Positions 9,087 through 17,552 of a DNA stretch of 64,000 nucleotides are shown one piece after another. How positions within the stretch are numbered: the stretch's first letter is position 1; each line of letters begins with the position of its first letter. The DNA is taken from the NCBI GenBank assembly GCA_022844485.1, contig JALHLQ010000006.1:62001-126000 (forward strand), in the 5' to 3' direction. This DNA comes from Xanthobacteraceae bacterium (GTDB lineage Bacteria; Pseudomonadota; Alphaproteobacteria; Rhizobiales; Xanthobacteraceae). A program made the translations under genes and the position numbers. The notes below the pieces were generated by a model, which worked only from the letters and a program-made list of their open reading frames with translations, was not told the origin of the DNA and searched no databases.

Positions 9087-9401
9087 ATGATCATGTCGAC
9101 CACGCCCGACGTGCAGGGCCGGCGTATCGTTCGCTACCATGGAATCGTGACCGGAGAGGCGATCTTCGGCGCGAACATCTTTCGCGATCTCTTTGCGCGC
9201 GTCCGCGATGTCGTAGGCGGCCGCTCGGGCGCCTACGAAACCGTGTTGCGCGATGGTCGCGACACCGCCTTGCGCGAGATGTCGGACGAGGCGGCAAAGC
9301 TCGGCGCGAACGCCATCGTCGGCATCGACATCGATTACGAGACGATCGGTGAAGGGATGTTGATGGTTGCGGTATCGGGCACGGCAGTGACCGTGGAGTA
9401 G
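9087..9401 (+). CDS. YbjQ-family (UPF0145) protein
   Basis: A 104-residue protein matching the YbjQ/UPF0145 family: the opening strand-turn [16 protein letters not shown], a central Ala-rich helix, and [13 protein letters not shown] before the last strands. Family members form small oligomers often labelled heavy-metal-binding, but their role is not settled. The ATG at 9087 has GAGGAGAG upstream; the second ATG at 9093 is possible. It is transcribed alone, convergent with the DUF4142 gene. Confidence 0.8.
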   Translation: MIMSTTPDVQGRRIVRYHGIVTGEAIFGANIFRDLFARVRDVVGGRSGAYETVLRDGRDTALREMSDEAAKLGANAIVGIDIDYETIGEGMLMVAVSGTAVTVE

Positions 9402-9469
9402 TGGCCTCTCCCCGCCCAGGCGCGGGAAGAGGGAGTGTGCTTTGACCCGCGACACGGGCCGTGAAGGGG

Positions 9470-10234
9470 TTAGCGGCTGCCGGAGCCCGAGCCGCCGCCC
9501 ATGCCGGAACCCGAGCCACTGCCCGATCCGGAGCCGCCGCCCATGCCGGAACCCGAGCCACTGCCCGATCCGGAGCCGCCGCCCATGCCGGAGCCCGAGC
9601 CGGTCGCGCCACCGGCGCCGGTCGTGCCGGTCGACGGGCCGCCGGCCTGCTGGAGCTTCTGCGCCATTTGCAGGTGCTCTTGCAGTGTGGGCAAGCTCTT
9701 CTGAGCGAACTGCCGGAGCTGCTGGTTGTCGCCGTTCTGGGCGTAGCTCTGGAACAGCATCACGGCTTCCTGATGCGCCTGGACTTGCTGGCGCTCGTAA
9801 AGCTGGTCGAACTGCTGGCCAGAGGCCTGCTGCAGCTGCTGGATCATCGACTGATGTTTCTGATCGAGCTGCGTTGGGATTTGCGCGCCGGAAATGTTGG
9901 CGCTCTGCATGAGCGACTTCAGTTCCTGGGTGGTTTTGCCGTGGTCCTGCATCATGCGCTGGGCGAACTGCTTGGTGTCGCTATCCTGCGCCTTTTGCGC
10001 GGCGAGCTTGCTCGATTCCATCTCGAACATGTCGCTCATCGCGGTCATCTGCACGAACTGCGCCGCTGTGAGGTTCTGCATCTGCTGCATGCCGGCGCTG
10101 CCGCCCGCTCCGGCGCCCGTGGTGCCTTGCATCTGGGAACCAGAAGTTCCTGGCGAAGTCTGCGTCTGCCCTTGCGCGAAGGCCGGGAAGGCCAGCACGG
10201 TCACTGCCGCCGCGGCCAAAACTTGGCGTTTCAT
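9470..10234 (-). CDS. DUF4142 secreted protein with Gly/Ser-rich repeat tail
   Basis: A 254-residue exported protein with a signal peptide (cut near AFA-QGQ) and a His-containing helical DUF4142 domain (about residues 60-195): MTAMSDMFEMESSKLA, then MMQDHGKTTQEL. The fold is ferritin-like or DUF305-like. The C-terminal tail of about 45 residues is made almost only of Gly, Ser and Met, encoded by 42-bp tandem repeats. The start at 10,234 precedes the signal peptide; the longer frame to 10,351 is intergenic. Proteins of this family are often stress-induced, but the function is unknown. Confidence 0.75.
   Translation of the reverse strand: MKRQVLAAAAVTVLAFPAFAQGQTQTSPGTSGSQMQGTTGAGAGGSAGMQQMQNLTAAQFVQMTAMSDMFEMESSKLAAQKAQDSDTKQFAQRMMQDHGKTTQELKSLMQSANISGAQIPTQLDQKHQSMIQQLQQASGQQFDQLYERQQVQAHQEAVMLFQSYAQNGDNQQLRQFAQKSLPTLQEHLQMAQKLQQAGGPSTGTTGAGGATGSGSGMGGGSGSGSGSGSGMGGGSGSGSGSGSGMGGGSGSGSR
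9489..9605. repeat. 42-bp tandem repeat inside the DUF4142 gene
   Basis: Two perfect 42-bp units (9489-9530 and 9531-9572) are followed by a third, partial and slightly diverged unit from 9573. Each unit encodes a 14-residue Gly/Ser/Met block on the minus strand. The length is a multiple of three, so copy-number change would keep the frame. Confidence 0.9.
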
Positions 10235-10592
10235 GATGGCTCCTACTCTAATGAACTCTGGGATGGTTGCTGCCGCCCGCCGCTCGCCGGAACCGCCCAC
10301 CTCAAGCGCCCGAGTGCGAGGGAGTTCCCTTGCGTGCGACAAAGTCGTCACGAGTCACTGCCGCAAGATACTTGTCTGGGAATATCGCCGGGCATAGCCA
10401 GGGATCGACGTCTTCGGCCGGCGCCTACCCGAAGGATCACCCGAAGAAGTCCGAACTCAGTCACGACTTCTTCGTGTCACGCGAACCCGATAAACGGCGC
10501 GCAAGTTCAAGCTCAGGCCTGCGCCGCGTGCCGGACCTCGCCTGTTCGGCGTCGAGGAATTCCAGTCACGCGGCCGCCTCCGCGCGAGCGCG
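10235..10592. other. Intergenic region with a stem-loop downstream of ssb
   Basis: I find no gene here. The main structure is a perfect 10-bp inverted repeat, CGAAGAAGTC (10,442-10,451) and GACTTCTTCG (10,465-10,474), with a 13-nt loop. It lies about 120 bases past the end of ssb, without a T-run. The remainder should hold the promoter of the DUF4142 gene. Confidence 0.5.
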
Positions 10593-11084
10593 TCAGAACG
10601 GAATTTCGTCGTCGAGATCGCCGCGCCGGCCCCCGCCGGCAACCGCAGCCGCGGCCGGACGCCGAGCGCCGCCGGAGGGACCCGAGGCGCCGAAATCACC
10701 GCCGCCTTCCAAGGACTCCCCGCCGCCCGCGCCGGCCCGATCGAGCATGATGAGTTGCGAGTTGAATCCTTGCAGCACGACCTCGGTGGAATAACGGTCC
10801 TGGCCGGACTGGTCCTGCCATTTGCGCGTCTGCAACTGGCCCTCGATGTAAACCTTGGCGCCCTTCTTGAGGTATTGCTCGGCCACTTTGCAGAGCCCCT
10901 CGTTGAAGATAACCACCCGGTGCCATTCGGTTTTTTCCTTGCGCTCGCCGGTCGCCTTGTCGCGCCAGGATTCCGATGTCGCCACGCGCAGGTTCGCGAT
11001 CGGCCGCCCGTCCTGAGTCCGCCGGATTTCCGGATCGGCGCCTAAATTGCCGACCAGGATGACCTTGTTCACGCTGCCTGCCAT
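10593..11084 (-). CDS. ssb: Single-stranded DNA-binding protein
   Basis: A 163-residue SSB: an N-terminal OB-fold with [14 protein letters not shown] and the conserved WHRVVIF strand (residues 1-112), a Gly/Ala-rich linker, and the acidic tip DDEIPF that recruits repair and replication partners. It coats single-stranded DNA in replication, recombination and repair. It is divergent from uvrA, the pairing seen in many alphaproteobacteria, and the SOS-box match at 11,385-11,399 lies between the two genes. Confidence 0.97.
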   Translation of the reverse strand: MAGSVNKVILVGNLGADPEIRRTQDGRPIANLRVATSESWRDKATGERKEKTEWHRVVIFNEGLCKVAEQYLKKGAKVYIEGQLQTRKWQDQSGQDRYSTEVVLQGFNSQLIMLDRAGAGGGESLEGGGDFGASGPSGGARRPAAAAVAGGGRRGDLDDEIPF

Positions 11085-11128
11085 GACCTCTTCTCCACCT
11101 TCTCAAAGCTTCCGGACCACGCGGCACC

Positions 11129-11203
11129 CTAGTGTCCCGATTCCGAAGTTCGCATCATCGCGCGGCACGCTCCTTTGCGAACTTCGGAATCGAAGGACAC
11201 TAG
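11129..11203. repeat. Long palindromic repeat, copy 1
   Basis: The left arm 11,129-11,154 pairs with the right arm 11,176-11,203. All 26 left-arm bases match, with a 2-nt bulge in the right arm, around a 21-nt loop. It begins CTAGTGTCC and ends GGACACTAG, with an inner CCGAAGTTCGCA arm. It resembles the neighbouring element at 11,218-11,291 in layout and sequence. Confidence 0.85.
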
Positions 11204-11217
11204 CAACTTATTGATTT

Positions 11218-11291
11218 AGTGTGGCTTTGGTTCGGAACTCCGCATTCGGACTCGCTGTAAGTATGATGCGGACTTCCGAACAGCCACACTA
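11218..11291. repeat. Long palindromic repeat, copy 2
   Basis: The left arm 11,218-11,246 pairs with the right arm 11,266-11,291. The outer stem TAGTGTGGCT/AGCCACACTA and the inner GTTCGGAA/TTCCGAAC stem are perfect, with a 3-nt bulge between them. The right arm aligns with the complement of copy 1, so the two are members of one family whose stem sequences have drifted. Confidence 0.8.
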
Positions 11292-11384
11292 GACCCCGCC
11301 CGATACCGGGCAAGTTCGATTCAACTTTTCCCACAAGTGCTCCGCGAACGTCTAACCACGATAAATACCACTCATTACCTCCAG

Positions 11385-11399
11385 GTTCGCTTTTTGTTC
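11385..11399. promoter_or_regulatory. LexA (SOS) box, alphaproteobacterial type
   Basis: GTTC (11,385-11,388), seven bases, then GTTC (11,396-11,399) is an exact match to the direct-repeat consensus GTTC-N7-GTTC known for alphaproteobacterial LexA. It sits 207 bases before the uvrA ATG and 301 before that of ssb; both are classical SOS genes. Confidence 0.75.
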
Positions 11400-11605
11400 T
11401 TATCACCGCCCGATGCGCTCGGCAAGGATCAGCCGCGTAGGAAATCGAGGCCGTTCGTCGAAATTCCGGACATATCCACACGGCAACGCCCTGAACGCGC
11501 CGCCTTCCGCTGGCAAAGCAGCGCCGTTCTCACTACGTTCCGAAGCGACCCAGCGATCCAGATATGCTGCCGGCATAAAGTTCGCGGCGGCGCAATCAAG
11601 AGCCC

Positions 11606-14600
11606 ATGGACGACCTTTTCGACAAGCACGGCCGCCGGCCCGACATGCGGGTGATTTCCATCCGCGGCGCGCGCGAGCACAATCTGAAGAACATCGACGT
11701 CACGATCCCGCGCGACCAACTCGTCGTGTTCACGGGACTGTCGGGTTCGGGCAAATCCTCACTCGCCTTCGACACGATCTACGCCGAAGGCCAGCGGCGT
11801 TATGTGGAATCGCTCTCGGCCTATGCGCGGCAATTCCTGGAGATGATGCAAAAGCCGGACGTCGACCAGATCGACGGCCTGTCGCCGGCCATCTCCATCG
11901 AGCAGAAGACGACGTCGAAGAACCCGCGCTCCACGGTCGGAACCGTCACCGAGATCTACGACTACATGCGCCTGCTATGGGCGAGGATCGGGACTCCCTA
12001 TTCGCCCGCGACCGGGTTGCCGATCGAGAGCCAGACCGTGTCGCAGATGGTCGACCGCGTGCTGGCGCTGCCGGAAGGCACACGGCTTTACATCCTCGCG
12101 CCCGTGGCGCGCGGGCGGAAAGGCGAATACCGCAAGGAGCTCGCCGATTTCATGAAGCGCGGCTATCAGCGCGTGAAGATCGACGGCACGTTCTACGAAA
12201 TCGCCGACGCGCCCGCGCTCGACAAAAAATTTAATCACGACATCGACGTGGTGGTGGACCGCATCGTCGTGCGGTCCGACATCGGCGCGCGGCTGGCTGA
12301 TTCCTTCGAGCAGGCGCTGAAGCTGGCAGACGGCCTGGCGGTGGCCGAGTTCGCGGATGCGCCTCCGCAAGCCGCAGTAGCTTCCCCTGAAAGGGGGAAG
12401 GCGGCGCGCGAAGCGCGTCGGGTGGAGGTCAAGGGTTCGCAAAATGACCCCTCCCCCGACCGCCGGAGGCGACTCCGCCCAGGGTCGGAAGACCACGGCG
12501 CAAGCGCCGCGCCGCAGCGCCTCCTCTTTTCCGAGCGCTTCGCCTGCCCGGTGTCCGGCTTCTCGATTTCAGAGATCGAACCGCGCTTGTTTTCGTTCAA
12601 TTCGCCGCACGGAGCGTGCCCGAAGTGCTCCGGCCTTGGAGTCGAGCAGCAGATCGATCCCGATCTCGTGATCCCGGACAAGGACGCCAGTCTGCGCAAG
12701 GGCGCGATCGCGCCCTGGGCGCGCTCGAGCTCGCCCTATTACACGCAGACGCTCGAGGCGCTCGCGAAGGCCTACAAATTTACGCTCGACACGAAATGGA
12801 AGGACTTGCCGAAGAAGACGCAGGAGGCAATCCTCTACGGCTCCGGCGAAACCGACATCCGCTTCGTCTATGACGACGGCATGCGTGCCTACGAGACCAA
12901 GCGGCCGTTCGAGGGCGTGATCCGCAATCTCGAGCGCCGCTTCCGCGAAACGGAGTCGGACTGGGCGCGCGAGGAAATCGGCAAGTACTTCACCGACATT
13001 CCCTGCGCCGAATGCAACGGCTATCGGCTGAAGCCGGAGGCGCTCTCGGTCAAGATCGCCGGCCTGCATATCGGGCAGGTTTCGGAGATGAGCGTGAAGC
13101 GCGCGGGTGAATGGTTCGCCTTACTCCCCGGCCAGCTCACGCCGAAGCAGAACGAGATCGCCGTGCGGGTCCTGAAGGAAATCCGCGAGCGGCTGCGCTT
13201 CCTGGTCGATGTCGGTCTCGATTATCTCACATTGTCGCGCTCCTCCGGCACGCTGTCCGGCGGCGAGAGCCAGCGCATCCGGCTGGCGTCGCAGATCGGC
13301 TCCGGGCTCACCGGCGTTCTCTATGTGCTCGACGAGCCGTCGATCGGCCTGCACCAGCGCGACAATGCGCGGCTGCTCGAGACGCTCAAGCGGCTGCGCG
13401 ATCTCGGCAACACGGTGATCGTCGTCGAGCATGACGAAGACGCGATCCGCACCGCCGACCATGTGCTCGACATCGGTCCCGGCGCCGGCGTGCATGGCGG
13501 CGAGATCGTCGCACAAGGCTCGCCCGACGACGTGATGCACAATCCGGCCTCGCTGACCGGCCAGTATCTTACCGGGGCGCGCGCGATTGCGGTGGGGGAG
13601 CGGCGCGTGCGCAATCCGCGCCGGTCGATGACAGTGGTCAATGCGCGCGGCAACAATCTGAAGAACGTGACGGCGGAAATCCCGCTCGGTCTATTCACCT
13701 GCGTCACCGGCGTGTCCGGCGGCGGCAAGTCGACGCTGCTCGTCGATACGCTTTACAACGCGGTCGCGCGCAAGCTGAACGGCGCCTCGCTCGCCCCCGC
13801 CCCGCATGACCGCATCGAGGGGCTCGAGCACATCGACAAGATCATCGACATCGACCAGTCGCCGATCGGCCGCACGCCGCGCTCGAACCCGGCGACCTAT
13901 ACCGGCGCGTTCACGCCGATCCGCGAATGGTTCGCCGGCCTGCCGGAAGCGAAGGCGCGCGGCTACGAGCCCGGCCGGTTCTCGTTCAACGTGAAAGGCG
14001 GACGCTGCGAGGCCTGCCAGGGCGACGGCGTCATCAAGATCGAGATGCATTTCCTGCCTGACGTCTATGTCACTTGCGACGTGTGCAAGGGCAAGCGCTA
14101 CAATCGCGAGACGCTGGAGGTGACGTTCAAGGGCAAGTCCATCGCCGACGTGCTGGACATGACGGTTGAGGAGGCGCTCGACTTCTTCAAGGCGGTGCCG
14201 CGGGTGCGCGACTGCCTGAAGACGCTGCATCGGGTCGGGCTCGACTACATCCATGTCGGCCAGCAGGCGACGACGCTTTCGGGCGGCGAGGCGCAGCGCG
14301 TGAAGCTGGCGAAGGAATTGTCGAAGCGCGCGACCGGGCGCACGCTCTACATCCTCGACGAGCCGACCACCGGGTTGCACTTCCACGACGTGGCGAAGCT
14401 CCTGGAGGTGCTGCACGAGCTGGTCGAGGGCGGCAATACCGTGGTGGTGATCGAGCACAATCTCGAAGTGATCAAGACCGCCGACTGGATCATCGATCTC
14501 GGCCCCGAAGGGGGCGATGGCGGCGGCGAGATCGTCGCGGCGGGCGCGCCGGAAGACATCTTGCGCGAAAAGCGGAGCTATACCGCGCAGTTCCTGCGCG

Positions 14601-14656
14601 AGGTGCTGTCGCGCCGCCCGGCGCGCGGGCGGGCAAGGACGGAAGCGGCAGAGTAG
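11606..14656 (+). CDS. uvrA: Excinuclease ABC subunit A
   Basis: A 1016-residue UvrA, the damage-recognition ATPase of nucleotide-excision repair. It has Walker [10 protein letters not shown] near residue 44 and GVSGGGKST near 705, two signature motifs (LSGGESQRI and LSGGEAQRV), and zinc-finger Cys pairs CPKC and CEAC...CDVC. It is about 50-70 residues longer than usual. The excess is mostly an Arg/Ser/Pro-rich stretch at residues 255-303, encoded by a palindromic repeat inserted in frame between EFADAPPQ and [10 protein letters not shown]. An alternative ATG lies at 11,645. The C-terminal codons are duplicated downstream at 15,871-15,909. Confidence 0.96.
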   Translation: MDDLFDKHGRRPDMRVISIRGAREHNLKNIDVTIPRDQLVVFTGLSGSGKSSLAFDTIYAEGQRRYVESLSAYARQFLEMMQKPDVDQIDGLSPAISIEQKTTSKNPRSTVGTVTEIYDYMRLLWARIGTPYSPATGLPIESQTVSQMVDRVLALPEGTRLYILAPVARGRKGEYRKELADFMKRGYQRVKIDGTFYEIADAPALDKKFNHDIDVVVDRIVVRSDIGARLADSFEQALKLADGLAVAEFADAPPQAAVASPERGKAAREARRVEVKGSQNDPSPDRRRRLRPGSEDHGASAAPQRLLFSERFACPVSGFSISEIEPRLFSFNSPHGACPKCSGLGVEQQIDPDLVIPDKDASLRKGAIAPWARSSSPYYTQTLEALAKAYKFTLDTKWKDLPKKTQEAILYGSGETDIRFVYDDGMRAYETKRPFEGVIRNLERRFRETESDWAREEIGKYFTDIPCAECNGYRLKPEALSVKIAGLHIGQVSEMSVKRAGEWFALLPGQLTPKQNEIAVRVLKEIRERLRFLVDVGLDYLTLSRSSGTLSGGESQRIRLASQIGSGLTGVLYVLDEPSIGLHQRDNARLLETLKRLRDLGNTVIVVEHDEDAIRTADHVLDIGPGAGVHGGEIVAQGSPDDVMHNPASLTGQYLTGARAIAVGERRVRNPRRSMTVVNARGNNLKNVTAEIPLGLFTCVTGVSGGGKSTLLVDTLYNAVARKLNGASLAPAPHDRIEGLEHIDKIIDIDQSPIGRTPRSNPATYTGAFTPIREWFAGLPEAKARGYEPGRFSFNVKGGRCEACQGDGVIKIEMHFLPDVYVTCDVCKGKRYNRETLEVTFKGKSIADVLDMTVEEALDFFKAVPRVRDCLKTLHRVGLDYIHVGQQATTLSGGEAQRVKLAKELSKRATGRTLYILDEPTTGLHFHDVAKLLEVLHELVEGGNTVVVIEHNLEVIKTADWIIDLGPEGGDGGGEIVAAGAPEDILREKRSYTAQFLREVLSRRPARGRARTEAAE
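12370..12515. repeat. Palindromic repeat element inserted in frame in uvrA
   Basis: About 146 bp in uvrA look like an intergenic repeat rather than coding sequence. CTTCCCC (12,381-12,387) and GGGGAAG (12,394-12,400) form a perfect hairpin. TCGGGTGGAGGTCA (12,418-12,431) pairs imperfectly with the TGACCCCTCCCCCGA starting at 12,445. The encoded residues have no counterpart in the UvrA family as I know it, while conserved sequence resumes cleanly on both sides. Confidence 0.65.
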
Positions 14657-14670
14657 GCGTGGCGAAACGC
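14632..14670. repeat. 39-bp direct repeat, left copy (end of uvrA)
   Basis: It covers the last UvrA codons and stop plus 14 bases downstream. It matches 15,871-15,909 at 37 of 39 positions. The two copies flank a 1.2-kb low-G+C segment. Confidence 0.85.
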
Positions 14671-14820
14671 GTCGGGTCTTTTCAAGCAGTCCTGGAGCTC
14701 GGAACTGTTGTGCGCGAGATGCGAAATTACACGAGGCAGTCTCTTTCGCGACGCGCTGAGGGCCCCTGGCCGACCCAGGGATGTCTGCAATCTGGTCGGT
14801 GGAGAAAATACTGAGGCGCT

Positions 14821-15426
14821 ATGAGCAGCAGCACGACCATATCGGCCATCGCACTAATTGTTTCTACGCTAGCATTACTTGTCTCGGCCATGACAGCGTG
14901 GCTAACATTTCTTCGGCGGGGAACCGTAAAGATGACTCAGCCGACGGTCATTTTCTTTGGCTATGATGAGAAAAAGTCACCGAAGATTTTCTTGCGCGCA
15001 CTGCTTCATTCTACCTCTAAACGGGGCCGCATAATCGAAAGCATGTATGTGACTTTATCTTGCGAAGAGCTATCGGTGGGCTTCGATGTTTGGGTTTACG
15101 GTCACAGAAATGAACTTGTAAGAGGCAGTGGCGTGTTCGTTAACGAAACAGGTGTCGAGGCCAATCATCATTTTTTGATGGCGCAGGACAGCAGACATTT
15201 TGCATTCATTTCCGGCCAATATCGCTTGAATGTCTATGCCCACTTGCTGGGAGACAGCCGTCGAAAGCTTCTTTTTTCGCAAGACCTAGTTGTTCCGTCA
15301 GACTTCGCAGAGGTTATCGGTGAACATGATGCTGGCTTGTATTTCGACTGGAGGCCGGAGAGGGCACAGTATGCCAGTCACGTAGATCAAAGACCAAGGT
15401 CGTTCTGGGAATCCGCTAAAGTGTAA
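14821..15426 (+). CDS. Hypothetical membrane-anchored protein, probably acquired
   Basis: A 201-residue protein I do not recognise. One N-terminal membrane segment (about residues 5-30) is followed by a beta-rich soluble part with no motif I can name. Base composition is visibly lower in G+C than that of its neighbours, and the gene sits between 39-bp direct repeats of the uvrA 3' end. Both point to horizontal acquisition. Codon phase and the absence of a better frame support it as a real gene. Confidence 0.55.
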   Translation: MSSSTTISAIALIVSTLALLVSAMTAWLTFLRRGTVKMTQPTVIFFGYDEKKSPKIFLRALLHSTSKRGRIIESMYVTLSCEELSVGFDVWVYGHRNELVRGSGVFVNETGVEANHHFLMAQDSRHFAFISGQYRLNVYAHLLGDSRRKLLFSQDLVVPSDFAEVIGEHDAGLYFDWRPERAQYASHVDQRPRSFWESAKV

Positions 15427-15558
15427 TCGAATGAGCTTTCATGCACACGGAAATGCTATGTTCGTTGCGCAAGCGAGATGTCAACTTCCAGCTGACGCAA
15501 GCGCGTTTGAGAGCCTCTAAATTACGTAAGGTACGCTCAAGACTGCTATCTTGCCCTC

Positions 15559-15752
15559 ATGAGCGACGCTTGAAGACATCGAGAAAACTGTCCCGCCAGA
15601 TGATCTTGCTCCATTCCGCGCCTGGTTCGAGGCTGAGCGATTCGACCGCAAGATTGAGCGCGACTCTGGGTGGAAAGCTGGATCGGCTCGCGCGAGAAGC
15701 GCTGGCTGAGCACGCTCAAGGCCCCACACGCTGCGAGAAGATTGTTGGATAG
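15559..15752 (+). pseudogene. Remnant of a small antitoxin-like protein (frameshifted)
   Basis: From the ATG at 15,559, allowing two frameshifts, the reading gives a helical peptide: LEDIEKTVPPDDLAPFRAWF, then ERFDRKIERD, then in another frame KLDRLAREALAEH. That layout matches the small antitoxins of toxin-antitoxin pairs common in alphaproteobacteria (PPxxLxxFRAWF ... KLDxLAxEAL). No intact toxin follows. The shifts lie near 15,568 and 15,670. The assignment is from remembered family pattern. Confidence 0.45.
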
Positions 15753-15870
15753 CTATGTCATCCCCCAAAAGAGCGATTTCCCTTCGGGGAGCCCGACAAC
15801 CCTGGCCACTTGCTCATATTCCAGCTGACCACATAGACGGCTTGGGCCTGCGGACGGCAGTGGCCTTGCT

Positions 15871-15909
15871 GGCGAGGACGGAAGCGGCGGAGTAGGCGTG
15901 GCGAAACGC
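15871..15909. repeat. 39-bp direct repeat, right copy
   Basis: It repeats the end of uvrA (14,632-14,670) with two mismatches, including the stop codon context, although no uvrA body precedes it. It marks the right boundary of the inserted segment. Confidence 0.85.
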
Positions 15910-15950
15910 CCCTCCTATGCTATTCTGCAAACCGACTGGGGGGAGAATCC

Positions 15951-16220
15951 ATGGCGACGGGCGTGACACTGGCGGAATTCGAGTCCCGCGTCGGCGTTCT
16001 CGAACGCGACGTCGAGGGTGAGAAGCTGGTGACGCGGCACATCCTCGAGCAGACGCGGCGGAATGGCGACGATCTGGCGGCGGTGAAGAGCCGCCTCGAT
16101 CGCGTCGAGACCCGCCTGGACCGCGTCGAGACAAAGATCGACGGGCTCGAGCGCAACCTGCCGAAGATCGTCGGCGATGCGATGCGTGAGGTCCTGCGCG
16201 ACCTCGACCGCAAGACGTGA
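15951..16220 (+). CDS. Small coiled-coil protein of unknown function
   Basis: An 89-residue, highly charged and almost wholly helical protein. Heptads run through residues 45-75, with the repeated element RLDRVET and KIDGLER. It resembles the coiled-coil part of phage or plasmid hemolysin-XhlA-like and DUF-type small proteins, but I cannot name a family with confidence. A GGGGGGAG ribosome site precedes the ATG. It is the first intact gene after the right-hand direct repeat. Confidence 0.6.
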   Translation: MATGVTLAEFESRVGVLERDVEGEKLVTRHILEQTRRNGDDLAAVKSRLDRVETRLDRVETKIDGLERNLPKIVGDAMREVLRDLDRKT

Positions 16221-16260
16221 GCATAGCCCAGCCTTGCGGACCGGATCGGCTGCGCTCCAT

Positions 16261-16545
16261 ATGCACCGCATGCCCTCCCCGGTGCGCCAGAACCCTGCCC
16301 TCTCCCGCTACGAGCTCGATATCGATGGCGAGGTTGCGTTCGCGCAATACCGGCTGGCCGACGGCGTCATGAGCTTCACCCACACCGAGACGCCGCAGGC
16401 GTTGCGCGGACGGGGGGTCGGATCGCGGCTCGTGCGCGGGGCGCTCGAATCCGCACGCGAACAAGGACTGAAAGTGCGGCCGCTTTGTTCTTTCGTCCGC
16501 ACCTATATGGCCGGCCATCCGGAGTTCCACGATCTGCTGGCATAG
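16261..16545 (+). CDS. Small GNAT-type N-acetyltransferase (YjdJ-like)
   Basis: A 94-residue protein of the short acetyltransferase family (Acetyltransf_CG/YjdJ type): strands with ELDIDGEVAFAQYRL, a central FTHTETPQALRGRGVGSRLV that binds the acetyl-CoA pyrophosphate, and a C-terminal CSFVRTYMAGHPEF motif characteristic of the family. The substrate is unknown. The start could be 16,261 or 16,270; the longer open frame overlaps the preceding gene. Confidence 0.75.
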   Translation: MHRMPSPVRQNPALSRYELDIDGEVAFAQYRLADGVMSFTHTETPQALRGRGVGSRLVRGALESAREQGLKVRPLCSFVRTYMAGHPEFHDLLA

Positions 16546-16710
16546 CTGCTTCGGCGGTCCCTGGCGTCCGGGAGCAAGGGATGCCCGCAAGAACTGCACG
16601 CGGCCGGAGGAATCCGTACTTTATGCACGGGAAAAAGGGCTCGCCTTCCTTTGCCTTGCCCCCCGTTCGATGCTTTACTAGCCGGAATATTGGCGCAGGG
16701 GGGACGAGGC

Positions 16711-17490
16711 ATGAGGCCCGCAGTCATTCTCATCGGTGCAGACAAGGGCGGAGTCGGTAAAACAACCGTCGCCCGTACGCTTCTCGATTACTTCACGACC
16801 AAGCAGGTGCGCACCCGCGCCTTCGACACCGAAGCGCCCCGGGGCACGCTCAAGCGATTCCATGGCGACGTAACCGAGGTCGTGGACATCAACTATGTTC
16901 CCGACCAGATGAAGATCTTCGACACGATCAGCGCGGCGATGCCTGTCACGCTCATCGACGTCCGCGCTGGACTGATGTCGCCGACACTGCGCGTGCTGCG
17001 CGACATCGGCTTCATCGACGCCGCGAAACAGGGGCAACTCGCTTTCGCCGTCTTCCATATTCTCGGGCCGACAATTTCCTCACTCGAGGAGATCCAGCAA
17101 ACGGCGGCCTATCTCGGCGATTGCAAGTATTTCATGGTGAAGAACTTCATCAACAACACCCACTTTTTTGAATGGGACAACGCGACACACGGCTCGTATT
17201 TCAACAAGATCAAGGACGCCGTCGAACTGACGATCCCCAAGCTTAGCGAAATGGCGATGGAGCAGGTGGAAGTCGCGGCCGTGCCCTTCAACACCTTTGT
17301 CGCCAACAGGTCGGCGACCGGCGAGCAGGCCTCCTACTCGTTCGTGCTCCGCGGCTATGTTCGCCACTGGCTGAGCAACGTCTGGGCCGAATATGATCGC
17401 GTGCGGGTGATGGATATCGTGCGGACCAAGGAGCCGATGGCCGATACCGCCAAGATGCGGCCGGTCATCAAGGTCGCAGAGGCATCTTAA
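16711..17490 (+). CDS. ParA/MinD-like P-loop ATPase, first of a pair
   Basis: A 259-residue P-loop ATPase with a canonical deviant Walker A, ADKGGVGKTTVA (residues 9-20), including the signature Lys of the ParA/MinD/SIMIBI class. Next come a DTEAPRGTL switch region and a TLIDVRAG Walker B. The C-terminal half shows no membrane-targeting helix. It does not look like the chromosomal ParA or MinD, and no parB follows. It is 62 bases upstream of a second, related ATPase on the same strand, so the two may act as a pair. Its function is unknown. Confidence 0.7.
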   Translation: MRPAVILIGADKGGVGKTTVARTLLDYFTTKQVRTRAFDTEAPRGTLKRFHGDVTEVVDINYVPDQMKIFDTISAAMPVTLIDVRAGLMSPTLRVLRDIGFIDAAKQGQLAFAVFHILGPTISSLEEIQQTAAYLGDCKYFMVKNFINNTHFFEWDNATHGSYFNKIKDAVELTIPKLSEMAMEQVEVAAVPFNTFVANRSATGEQASYSFVLRGYVRHWLSNVWAEYDRVRVMDIVRTKEPMADTAKMRPVIKVAEAS

Positions 17491-17552
17491 GCGCCGCCGG
17501 ATGCGTGACGGAATGGCCCGCCGCGAGCTCCCACCGGGGCACGCGAGCGGCC

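Larger units (their letters stand above)
11085..11605. promoter_or_regulatory. ssb-uvrA divergent intergenic region
   Basis: This 521-bp stretch has no convincing gene. It holds two related palindromic repeat elements (11,129-11,203 and 11,218-11,291) on the ssb side and an SOS box near the uvrA side. The promoters of both genes should lie here. Confidence 0.7.
15427..15950. other. Decayed non-coding stretch of the insert
   Basis: Apart from the antitoxin-like remnant and the right-hand direct repeat, I see no gene in these 524 bases. Open frames on either strand are short and overlapping, without family features. Confidence 0.5.

Noticed and set aside
9489..9605. Possible CRISPR-like array
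   Set aside because: The units are directly adjacent with no spacers and lie in frame within a coding region.
15441..15752. A 103-codon intact gene after the hypothetical membrane protein
   Set aside because: Only its end has family-like sequence and the preceding part of that family lies in another frame, so a frameshifted remnant explains it better.
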